This document shows, piece after piece, positions 1-5,043 of a stretch of 5,043 bases of DNA; the stretch's first letter is position 1, and each line of letters opens with the position of its first letter. The position numbers and the translations under genes were made by a program. The stretch lies in the NCBI GenBank assembly GCA_900766785.1, contig CAAFWT010000136.1:1-5043 (forward strand). Reading direction: 5' to 3'. The notes under the pieces are model-generated. The model was not told where the DNA came from and ran no database searches. It saw only the letters and a list, made by a program, of their open reading frames with translations. Source of the stretch: an uncultured Paraprevotella sp. (GTDB taxonomy: Bacteria; Bacteroidota; Bacteroidia; Bacteroidales; Bacteroidaceae).

Positions 1-129
1 GATTTATAACCTTATCGGCAATGAAGGTAACAAATACTGAGCACACTGTTATAAATGGTAATCAATCGAAATGTCGGATGACCCAATCTTAATTTGGGTG
101 GCGCATTGACGAAGTCAGGAAGAAGGCAC
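1..129. other. intergenic region without a supported gene
   Basis: No convincing coding sequence. A plus-strand gene from the left could end at TGA 38-40 or TAA 90-92 (both frames are open to the edge), which would make it convergent with ddh. A minus-strand frame from a GTG at 44-46 is open to position 2. None of these short peptides looks like a known protein. Two small inverted repeats are present: ACCCAA/TTGGGT with a 7-base loop (81-86 and 94-99) and TGAC/GTCA with a GAA loop (107-117). No Bacteroidetes promoter was found on either strand here. Confidence 0.4.
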
Positions 130-157
130 CTTTTCCCGCAAACGTTTGCGGGGAAGG
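130..157. promoter_or_regulatory. long palindrome with core CGCAAACGTTTGCG, candidate operator or hairpin
   Basis: Positions 135-152 are an exact 18-base palindrome, and pairing extends to 130-157 when two G-T pairs are allowed (14 pairs in all). The centre is CG inside GCAAACGTTTGC, the form of operators bound by LacI/PurR-family repressors, where the central CG step is typical. This is resemblance only: no regulator gene is visible here, and ddh lies on the other side of its terminator. The alternative is a very stable RNA hairpin acting as a second, T-poor termination or processing element. Any gene it controls would be to the left, outside the window. Confidence 0.4.
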
Positions 158-162
158 ATACC

Positions 163-203
163 AAAAAAGCCGTATCATTACTCTATGCAGAGCTTGATAC
201 GGC
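163..203 (-). terminator. intrinsic terminator of ddh
   Basis: On the minus strand GCCGTATCA (195-203) pairs perfectly with TGATACGGC (169-177) as a 9-base-pair stem. A second 4-base-pair stem lies inside (AGAG 189-192 with CTCT 181-184) around a GCAT loop (185-188). Six T residues (163-168) follow the stem directly. This is a classic rho-independent terminator for ddh, about 90 bases after its stop. On the plus strand the stem is followed by CTTT, so weak action in the other direction is possible. Confidence 0.85.
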
Positions 204-294
204 CTTTATCCAAATCTTTCAGGATGATTACCATTCAAATGGCGAATTCATCTTTTCAGAGAGAAAAAAGAATCTTCGCATGAGCGTGGTGAAA
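204..294 (-). other. ddh 3' untranslated stretch
   Basis: Ninety-one bases between the ddh stop and the terminator stem, part of the ddh transcript by position. It holds a small inverted repeat, CCATT/AATGG with a 2-base loop (231-242), and a T-rich run on the minus strand near 254-270 not preceded by a G/C-rich stem. I see no open frame or recognisable RNA in it. Confidence 0.5.
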
Positions 295-1194
295 TCATAC
301 CAGATGGCGAATGATTTCCTCACGATCACCTGGCAGGTAATCTATCACAGGAATCTCTATCATGGTATATGCACCGGGCTGCTGCTTCATGGTGGCACGT
401 GCAACATTGACAAGCACCTGAGCCGTAAGTGCAGGATTGTTGATACTCATATTAAACTCAAAATGCTGGTTGTGCGTCTGGCCACTCACACCCTTACGCA
501 CCAGATTCACGCCATGTCCCACATCATTGATATCTGCCACGCAAGGCACTTGATTGACATGTGTCTCATCGTTCACAAAATAAGGATCGGTAAGGATAGC
601 CTGCTTCACAGTCTGGAAATCCGCACCATCCTCAAGTTCCACATATACCATGCGACGATGAATACCTGTACCCAGAGGGATGGTTACAGACAGAGCATCT
701 CGCACTCCTGCTATGGCACGTACGGCCACGCTGTGTCCCATACTTCTGCCCGGACCGAAGTTTGTATAAGTGATTCCGCTCGGAGCAAGGCTTTCCATAA
801 GTGTGCGCACCACACTATCGGAACCTGGATCCCAACCTGCGCTGATGATACTTACGGCGCCATGCTCTTTGGCAGCCTGGTCCAGTGTCTTCCTCAGGTC
901 CACAATCTGTGTGTGGATATCAAAACTGTCCACTGTGTTGATGCCCATGGCAAGCATCTCCAGAGCATACTGCTGTACGCTGCGTGTAGGGGTGGCCAAT
1001 ATAGCCACATCCACATGCCCAAGCTCCCTGATATCACTCACCACCTGATAATCATTGAGACTGGCAGGCTTGTTCTCTGCTCCGCGACGCCTTACGACAC
1101 CAGCTATCTCCATATCGGGAGCTGCCTGTAAGGCCTGTAAGGTATATTGGCCTATGTTTCCATAGCCCACAATAGCTACTCTAATCTTGTTCAT
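295..1194 (-). CDS. ddh: meso-diaminopimelate D-dehydrogenase
   Basis: A 299-residue NADP-dependent oxidoreductase that interconverts L-2-amino-6-oxopimelate (with ammonia) and meso-diaminopimelate in one step, bypassing the longer acylated branch of lysine and peptidoglycan precursor synthesis. The Rossmann motif GYGNIG is at 10-15. Substrate-site blocks follow: VDSFD (88-92), SAGWDPG (118-124, with W121 and D122), FGPGRSMGHSVAV (146-158), GIHRRMVYVE (177-186), THNQHFEF (240-247) and NNPALTAQ (252-259). The length is close to the shorter (Symbiobacterium-like) class rather than the roughly 320-residue Corynebacterium enzyme. The open frame extends 23 codons upstream to a TTG at 1261-1263, but that extension runs through the promoter and the TTG is its -33 element. 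The ATG at 1192-1194, one residue before KIRVAIVGYG, is therefore the start. The leader is A-rich without a Shine-Dalgarno sequence. The gene has its own promoter and terminator. Confidence 0.95.
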   Translation of the reverse strand: MNKIRVAIVGYGNIGQYTLQALQAAPDMEIAGVVRRRGAENKPASLNDYQVVSDIRELGHVDVAILATPTRSVQQYALEMLAMGINTVDSFDIHTQIVDLRKTLDQAAKEHGAVSIISAGWDPGSDSVVRTLMESLAPSGITYTNFGPGRSMGHSVAVRAIAGVRDALSVTIPLGTGIHRRMVYVELEDGADFQTVKQAILTDPYFVNDETHVNQVPCVADINDVGHGVNLVRKGVSGQTHNQHFEFNMSINNPALTAQVLVNVARATMKQQPGAYTMIEIPVIDYLPGDREEIIRHLV

Positions 1195-1232
1195 AATATT
1201 ACTTTTTGTCTGTTGATTCTTGGTTCTTAGAA

Positions 1233-1263
1233 CAAAAGTACGGGTTTCTTTCGATTCCGACAA
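1233..1263 (-). promoter_or_regulatory. Bacteroidetes-type promoter of ddh
   Basis: Read on the minus strand, TTG (1261-1263) is followed by exactly 20 bases and then TACTTTTG (1233-1240). This matches the Bacteroidetes primary sigma consensus (-33 TTG or TTTG, 19-21 base spacer, -7 TAnnTTTG). Initiation would fall near 1225-1228, giving a leader of about 30 bases before the ddh ATG. My reading of the window for TAnnTTTG on this strand found only one other instance (4499-4506), inside manC and without a -33 partner. The site lies in the 131-base gap behind the phytase-like gene. Confidence 0.8.
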
Positions 1264-1286
1264 CAGAATGACGCTATTTTAGATGA

Positions 1287-1303
1287 TTTCCTACCATAGG
1301 AAA
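1287..1303 (-). repeat. short perfect inverted repeat after the phytase-like gene
   Basis: TTTCCTA and TAGGAAA form a perfect 7-base-pair stem around a 3-base loop, starting 22 bases past the stop of the phytase-like gene and upstream of the ddh promoter. Its position suits a transcript 3' end or a stabilising hairpin for the upstream operon. The stem is A/T-rich, and no T-run follows on the minus strand, so it is not a typical intrinsic terminator. It could also be a protein-binding palindrome or chance. Confidence 0.35.
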
Positions 1304-1325
1304 GAAGCTCTGACGGCTGGAAGGG

Positions 1326-2279
1326 TTATGGCTGGAGCACGATTACTCTTATACGGTCCCTCAAATGCCAAGGCCCCTTGCCGTAACCACATTGAGAATC
1401 GGAAATCATGATCAGGGTAAGCCTGCCATCCTGCAGACGAGGCCCCAGACAGATTCCCTCGTAATTGGCAAAACGTGTATTGAACAGTCCGAATCTGCTG
1501 TTCCATTGGCCCACCAACTGCTTTTCACCCGTAGAGGGAGTGAAATAGAAAAGGCTGCACCAGCACTTGCTCCCCTGATAATGCCGGGCAATGCGAGCCT
1601 CGCGCTCAAGCACCAAGAGTCTGCCATCAGGAAGGGCTGCCATTGCCGACACACCATGATAATAGTCTCGGCCTGAATCCTGGGAGACGGGGGCCTGCAT
1701 ATGATAAGGGAAGGATGCCGACAGACGCAGTTGGTCATCAAACTGCATGAGGAGCAATCGCTGAGCATCACTTTCGATAAGGAGTGGAGATTCGTTCATC
1801 GTCCAGAAATAATGATGCACACTATCATAAGTGAGAGATTCGAATCCACGGTTTGACGCCAGGGAAGTTACCACCTGAGCAGGCACAGCCAGATGGGCAC
1901 CCGTCAGCGTGCCGTCAAGTCTATGTTCCAGAATGGCACCATCGGCCTCCCCACTCACAAACACACTCTGACGAGCAGGACAATAAGCCACACCCTCGGC
2001 ATCTCGTTCCATGTTTCCCTCCTGAGCACGAAAGGATTCCTCGCAGACATCCTCCAATGCGCCAGTCTGCGGGTTCAGCACGATATGCCACACATGAAAG
2101 CCAGCTTGCTTGTCACGGTCAGACACCACAGCATAACGGTCATCACCCAGAGCCGTAATACCGCTATACCCGCCAGGTACTATCCCATAACGCCCCAATC
2201 GGTGACCTTTACGGGCCTGAGCACACAGCGAAGAGAACAACAACGCCCCCGTCAGAATATACAAGAAAGATTTTCTCAT
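1326..2279 (-). CDS. secreted phytase-like / esterase-like domain protein
   Basis: A 317-residue exported protein. The N-terminus has a signal peptide: basic RK, a hydrophobic core (about residues 5-19) and an AQA cleavage motif at 20-22. C19 is not followed by a proper lipobox context, so a lipoprotein is unlikely. The mature part matches the 'esterase-like activity of phytase' (phytase-like) domain: GGYSGI (36-41), VSDR (52-55), DAEGVAY (93-99), VSGE (108-111), NRGFESLTY (143-151), DYYHGVSAMAALPDGRLLVL (205-224) and NYEGICLGPRL (272-282) followed by LIMISD (289-294). This is a beta-propeller-like fold with acidic repeat loops, expected in the periplasm. The family name comes from weak annotation; neither phytase nor esterase activity can be concluded here. 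The mature protein has six cysteines (79, 100, 239, 241, 276, 297), including a CWC motif, so disulfides are possible. It starts 33 bases after the U32 stop and probably shares its transcript. The substrate is unknown. Confidence 0.87.
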   Translation of the reverse strand: MRKSFLYILTGALLFSSLCAQARKGHRLGRYGIVPGGYSGITALGDDRYAVVSDRDKQAGFHVWHIVLNPQTGALEDVCEESFRAQEGNMERDAEGVAYCPARQSVFVSGEADGAILEHRLDGTLTGAHLAVPAQVVTSLASNRGFESLTYDSVHHYFWTMNESPLLIESDAQRLLLMQFDDQLRLSASFPYHMQAPVSQDSGRDYYHGVSAMAALPDGRLLVLEREARIARHYQGSKCWCSLFYFTPSTGEKQLVGQWNSRFGLFNTRFANYEGICLGPRLQDGRLTLIMISDSQCGYGKGPWHLRDRIRVIVLQP

Positions 2280-2312
2280 CTGGAAAAGGTTACACGTTCG
2301 TCACAGGAGACA

Positions 2313-3563
2313 TCACTCTGCCTCATCGGCCGGAACCAGTTTGAAGAGTTTGTCACTTGCCCTTACCTTGCGGTCGATAGGAATACTCACACGTTGTCCT
2401 TGCTTGGCTGTGGTCACCGGTTTCAAGTCAAAGCGTATCTCGCTCACCTCTGTCTCCAGAGCCCCCGTTGTGGGCCCCGTAACCAGGATGCGGTCACCCA
2501 CACTCAGCGTGGCCGCCTCTATCTTGAACTCTGCCACTTGAAGTTTGCCATAGTAACGCACTCCCCGTCCCACATACACCTTTCGCTCTGTGGCTCGTGA
2601 ACCAGGACGGTCATTCCATTCGCCCAGTGTCTGCCCCTGATAATATCCATCCCAGAAACCACGATTGAACACACGGGACAGACGATGATCCCATGCGTCC
2701 TTACGCTCCTCACTGAACGTTCCATCCAGCACGCTTCGTATGGCCTCATCATAGCAGCGGACCACGGTATCCACATACTCTGCTCCTCGAGCACGACCTT
2801 CTATCTTAAACACCCGCACACCGGCAGACATCATCCTGTCCACGAAACGTATCGTCTTCAAATCCTTGGGAGACATCACATACTTGTTGTCTATATCCAG
2901 TTCCGTTCCTGTCTCCCTGTCACGCACGGTATAGGCACGTCGGCACAATTGCAGACACTCGCCACGGTTGGCACTGTGATTCGTATTCTGAAGACTCAAG
3001 TAACACTTGCCGCTGATGGCCATACAGAGAGCTCCATGGCAAAACATCTCTATGCGCACCAGTTGTCCTGATGGGCCACAGATATGTTCGTCCTGAATAC
3101 CGCGATAAATCTCTGTCACCTGACTGATATTAAGTTCGCGTGCCAAGACAACCACATCGGCAAACTGCGCATAGAAGCGCAAGGCCTCTATGTTGGAGAT
3201 GTTGAGCTGCGTGCTGAGATGCACCTCAAGACCTATCTGGCGACAATAGGTCATCACAGCCACATCGCTGGCAATGACAGCACTGATGTCTGCCTCCAGA
3301 GCTGCATCGAGGATACGGCGCATGAGCGGCAAGTCCTCTCCATAAATAATAGTATTGACTGTCAGATAACTCTTCACGCCACAGCGTCGGCATTCGGCAG
3401 CTATGCGATGCAGGTCATCAACAGTGAAGGCACAAGCAGAATGTGCCCGCATATTGAGATTCTCTATACCGAAATATATGCTGTCTGCTCCCGCCCGCAA
3501 GGCGGCAGCCAGGGATTCAAATGACCCCACGGGAGCCATTATCTCAAAATCTTCTCTCTTCAT
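2313..3563 (-). CDS. U32 family protein, probable tRNA U34 hydroxylation factor (TrhP/YegQ-like)
   Basis: A 416-residue soluble protein of the 'peptidase U32' family. The family signature is complete at residues 172-190 (E172, F174, G177, C180, G185, C187, S190), followed by NRGEC...C at 199-207. C180, C187, C203 and perhaps C207 or C175 are candidate ligands for the [4Fe-4S] cluster known in this family. An N-terminal TIM-barrel-like part begins with the APVGSFESLAAALRAGAD block (10-27). SPKDL (231-235) and KIEGR (253-257) are conserved blocks, and residues from about 325 onward form the small beta-barrel C-terminal domain. Despite the name, characterised relatives are RNA or ubiquinone hydroxylation factors: TrhP (5-hydroxyuridine in tRNA), RlhA (23S rRNA) and UbiU/UbiV. 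The length and block order fit TrhP best, because RlhA is much longer. This subfamily choice is inference. The ATG lies two codons before the conserved N-terminal block. The gene sits 45 bases after manC and 33 before the phytase-like gene. Confidence 0.92.
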   Translation of the reverse strand: MKREDFEIMAPVGSFESLAAALRAGADSIYFGIENLNMRAHSACAFTVDDLHRIAAECRRCGVKSYLTVNTIIYGEDLPLMRRILDAALEADISAVIASDVAVMTYCRQIGLEVHLSTQLNISNIEALRFYAQFADVVVLARELNISQVTEIYRGIQDEHICGPSGQLVRIEMFCHGALCMAISGKCYLSLQNTNHSANRGECLQLCRRAYTVRDRETGTELDIDNKYVMSPKDLKTIRFVDRMMSAGVRVFKIEGRARGAEYVDTVVRCYDEAIRSVLDGTFSEERKDAWDHRLSRVFNRGFWDGYYQGQTLGEWNDRPGSRATERKVYVGRGVRYYGKLQVAEFKIEAATLSVGDRILVTGPTTGALETEVSEIRFDLKPVTTAKQGQRVSIPIDRKVRASDKLFKLVPADEAE

Positions 3564-3608
3564 TTCGTTTCTCTTCAGATGCGTCAGGACATCTCACTCC
3601 CCCCTGTC

Positions 3609-4673
3609 TCAGGAGAACTTGGTGTCGTTATGCATACGACGCATGGCTGCCACATCACTTCGTGGGCAAATCATAAGGATTCCACCCTCCTCTGCTATCA
3701 CATAATCCTGAAGTCCCTTGATGACGGCAGTACGTCCTTCTGGCAGTCTGATCACATTATTCGTGCACTCATACAGATATGCCGGAGTGTGAAGCAGGAC
3801 ATTGCCTTCGTCATCAGCAGGAGCATCATCATAGAGACTGGCCCACGTGCCTATATCGGTCCATCCGAAATGTCCCTGCTGCACATACACCTGACTGCTT
3901 CGTTCGAGGATGCTCAGGTCAACACCCAGATTGGGCAAAGAACTGAAGAACTCGGGCACCAGACGGGGATTGGCAGTTTCTGCTTCAGCCATCATGCGAG
4001 GAATCTCCACCTGATACTCAGGCACAAGTTGATACAGATTGCTCAAGAGGACATCTACATGATAACTGATGAGACCTGTGTTCCACAGGAAATTCCCCTC
4101 CTGCATAAAGATCTTTGCAAACTCCGGATTGGGTTTCTCCGTAAAGGACTTGACAGGGAAGATGCCCGATGCCACTTCCCGGTCGTCATCAACCTGTATG
4201 TATCCATAGCCAGTCTCTGGTCTGGTGGGAGCTATACCCGTCACCAGAATACCTTCCTTGCGGGCGGCAAAGCGCAAGGCATCCTCCATGTCCTGCTGAA
4301 AGCGTGACTCATCGATGATAATCTGGTCGGCAGGAGTAACAAAGACGCATGCCTGAGTGTCCCTCTTGGCAATGACAACTGTACTCCAAGCCACAGAGGC
4401 CAATGTTCCTCTGCGAACAGGTTCCTCCAGAATATGTTCATCATCCAACTGGGGCAACTGCTCATATACAAGGGGCAGGTAATCAACATTGGTGGAGACA
4501 AATATATGGTCCAGAGGCATAAAACGTGACACACGATCAAATGTCTGCTGAAGGAGCGAGCGTCCAGAACCGAAAAAGTCCATAAACTGCTTGGGCTTGT
4601 AAGAGCGGCTCACAGGCCACAAACGGCTACCGTTTCCGCCTGCCAAGATAAGACAATAGTTGTGAGTGTCCAT
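3609..4673 (-). CDS. manC: mannose-1-phosphate guanylyltransferase (GDP-mannose pyrophosphorylase)
   Basis: A 354-residue cytoplasmic nucleotidyltransferase that makes GDP-mannose from GTP and mannose-1-phosphate, the donor for mannose and GDP-fucose-derived surface glycans. The N-terminal signature LAGGNGSRLWPVSRSYKPKQ (residues 10-29) binds nucleotide and pyrophosphate. Other family blocks are TPADQ (113-117), the GIAPTRPETGYGYIQ sugar-nucleotide block (146-160), FTEKP (177-181), WNTG (197-200) and GWTDIGTW (270-277). The protein ends soon after a short C-terminal beta region, so it is the single-function form without the fused phosphomannose isomerase domain of long ManC/AlgA proteins. The chosen ATG is 10 codons before the signature; two ATGs just upstream are out of frame. 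No clear Shine-Dalgarno sequence is visible, which is usual in Bacteroidetes. The PADQ block has Gln where many relatives have His. It lies 21 bases after the SGNH gene and 45 before the U32 gene. Function is confident; which glycan it serves is not visible. Confidence 0.95.
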   Translation of the reverse strand: MDTHNYCLILAGGNGSRLWPVSRSYKPKQFMDFFGSGRSLLQQTFDRVSRFMPLDHIFVSTNVDYLPLVYEQLPQLDDEHILEEPVRRGTLASVAWSTVVIAKRDTQACVFVTPADQIIIDESRFQQDMEDALRFAARKEGILVTGIAPTRPETGYGYIQVDDDREVASGIFPVKSFTEKPNPEFAKIFMQEGNFLWNTGLISYHVDVLLSNLYQLVPEYQVEIPRMMAEAETANPRLVPEFFSSLPNLGVDLSILERSSQVYVQQGHFGWTDIGTWASLYDDAPADDEGNVLLHTPAYLYECTNNVIRLPEGRTAVIKGLQDYVIAEEGGILMICPRSDVAAMRRMHNDTKFS

Positions 4674-4694
4674 GATACATCATTTAGTTAAACC

Positions 4695-5043
4695 TTAGCG
4701 AAGCTTTTCCACGACAGGAAGCAACAAGCTTTCCATTACCGCATAGCCTTCGGCATTGGGATGTACGCCGGGATTGTCTTTGGCATACTCAGCGCGCATG
4801 GCCGTCCCTTCATCGTTGACCATAGCGCTGAAATAATCCACATATGGAATCTTGTTGGCCTTTGCATACGCCTTGACACGTTCGTTCAGGGAACGGATTT
4901 TCTGCATTCCATCCGTGATGCTTGGTCTCCAACCAAATCCCCCCGCTGGCAGACAGCTGGTCAGCACCACCTTTATCTTATGATAGCGAGCCAGTTCCAC
5001 CATGGAACATACATTGCCAAAGGTGAGATCCTCGTCATAAGAA
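4695..5043 (-). CDS. SGNH/GDSL-type hydrolase, C-terminal part (5' end outside window)
   Basis: This is the last 115 codons of a gene that enters from the right edge. The frame stays open to position 5043, so the internal ATG at 5001-5003 is not the start. The fragment resembles Bacteroidales SGNH-fold esterases/acylhydrolases: a segment reading NVCSMVELARYHKIKVVLTS, then LPAGGFGWRP, then KIRSLNERVKAYA, then PYVDYFSAMVND, and a C-terminal catalytic block PGVHPNAEGYAVM. Family members use a Ser-His-Asp triad to remove acyl groups from sugars or lipids, often in the periplasm. The Ser (GDS block) and any signal peptide are off-window, so location and substrate are unknown. The His of block V is present, but three residues before it, where Asp is usual, there is Pro; an Asp sits five residues before the His. 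The stop is 21 bases before manC, which suggests co-transcription. Confidence 0.85.
   Translation of the reverse strand, partial: SYDEDLTFGNVCSMVELARYHKIKVVLTSCLPAGGFGWRPSITDGMQKIRSLNERVKAYAKANKIPYVDYFSAMVNDEGTAMRAEYAKDNPGVHPNAEGYAVMESLLLPVVEKLR

Noticed and set aside
3..92. Possible small plus-strand ORF from ATG at 21 to TAA at 90-92 (23 codons)
   Set aside because: It is very short with no promoter or ribosome-binding context and an unrecognisable sequence. The frame is also open to the left edge, so it could be the tail of another gene, but there is no support.
94..1131. 345-codon open frame on the plus strand opposite ddh
   Set aside because: It is antisense to a clear ddh, begins at a TTG, has a His/Thr/Cys-rich composition without recognisable domains, and has no promoter. 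It is a by-product of codon bias on the other strand.
1291..1506. 71-codon minus-strand frame overlapping the end of the phytase-like gene
   Set aside because: It is an alternative frame inside a gene whose C-terminal motifs (NYEGICLGPRL and LIMISD) are intact in the main frame, so it does not indicate a frameshift.
1893..2600. 235-codon plus-strand open frame opposite the phytase-like and U32 genes
   Set aside because: It is antisense to two recognisable genes and crosses their junction, with a composition unlike a real protein.
3579..4307. 242-codon plus-strand open frame opposite manC
   Set aside because: It lies antisense to manC, spans the manC/U32 junction and shows no protein-like motifs.
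4499..4506. TATATTTG on the minus strand, matching the -7 consensus
   Set aside because: It lies inside manC, has no TTG at the required 19-21 base spacing, and no gene start follows.
1..5043. Search for a mobile element, CRISPR array, tRNA or novel multi-gene defence-type system
   Set aside because: There are no long direct repeats, transposase or integrase motifs, regularly spaced repeats or tRNA-like cloverleaf. All five genes belong to familiar families.

Overview
This window reads as chromosomal DNA of a Bacteroidales bacterium (Bacteroides/Prevotella-like). The evidence is the protein types (a short meso-diaminopimelate dehydrogenase, a ManC-type guanylyltransferase without an isomerase domain, a U32 family protein and a Bacteroides-style SGNH hydrolase), starts preceded by A/T-rich leaders rather than clear Shine-Dalgarno sequences, and one good Bacteroidetes-type promoter (TTG, 20-base spacer, TAnnTTTG). 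Genus is not resolved. Base composition is near half G+C by eye.

All five recognisable genes lie on the minus strand, so transcription runs from the right edge to the left. The order is: the C-terminal part of an SGNH/GDSL hydrolase (cut by the right edge), manC, a U32 family Fe-S protein of the TrhP/YegQ type, a secreted phytase-like (esterase-like) protein, and ddh. The first four are tightly spaced (21, 45 and 33 bases) with no promoter seen between them, so they probably form one transcript whose promoter lies outside the window. ddh is separated by 131 bases, has its own promoter, and is followed about 90 bases after its stop by a strong intrinsic terminator. It therefore looks like a self-contained one-gene unit.

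The left 294 bases carry no convincing gene. They hold the ddh 3' untranslated stretch, the terminator, a near-perfect palindrome with the core CGCAAACGTTTGCG, and two smaller hairpins.

Functionally this is mostly housekeeping: GDP-mannose supply for surface glycans (manC), RNA hydroxylation (U32), lysine/peptidoglycan precursor metabolism (ddh), and two hydrolase-like proteins whose substrates cannot be read from sequence. I found no mobile element, CRISPR array, tRNA or rRNA, and no evidence of a new multi-gene system. The least explained feature is the palindrome at 130-157.
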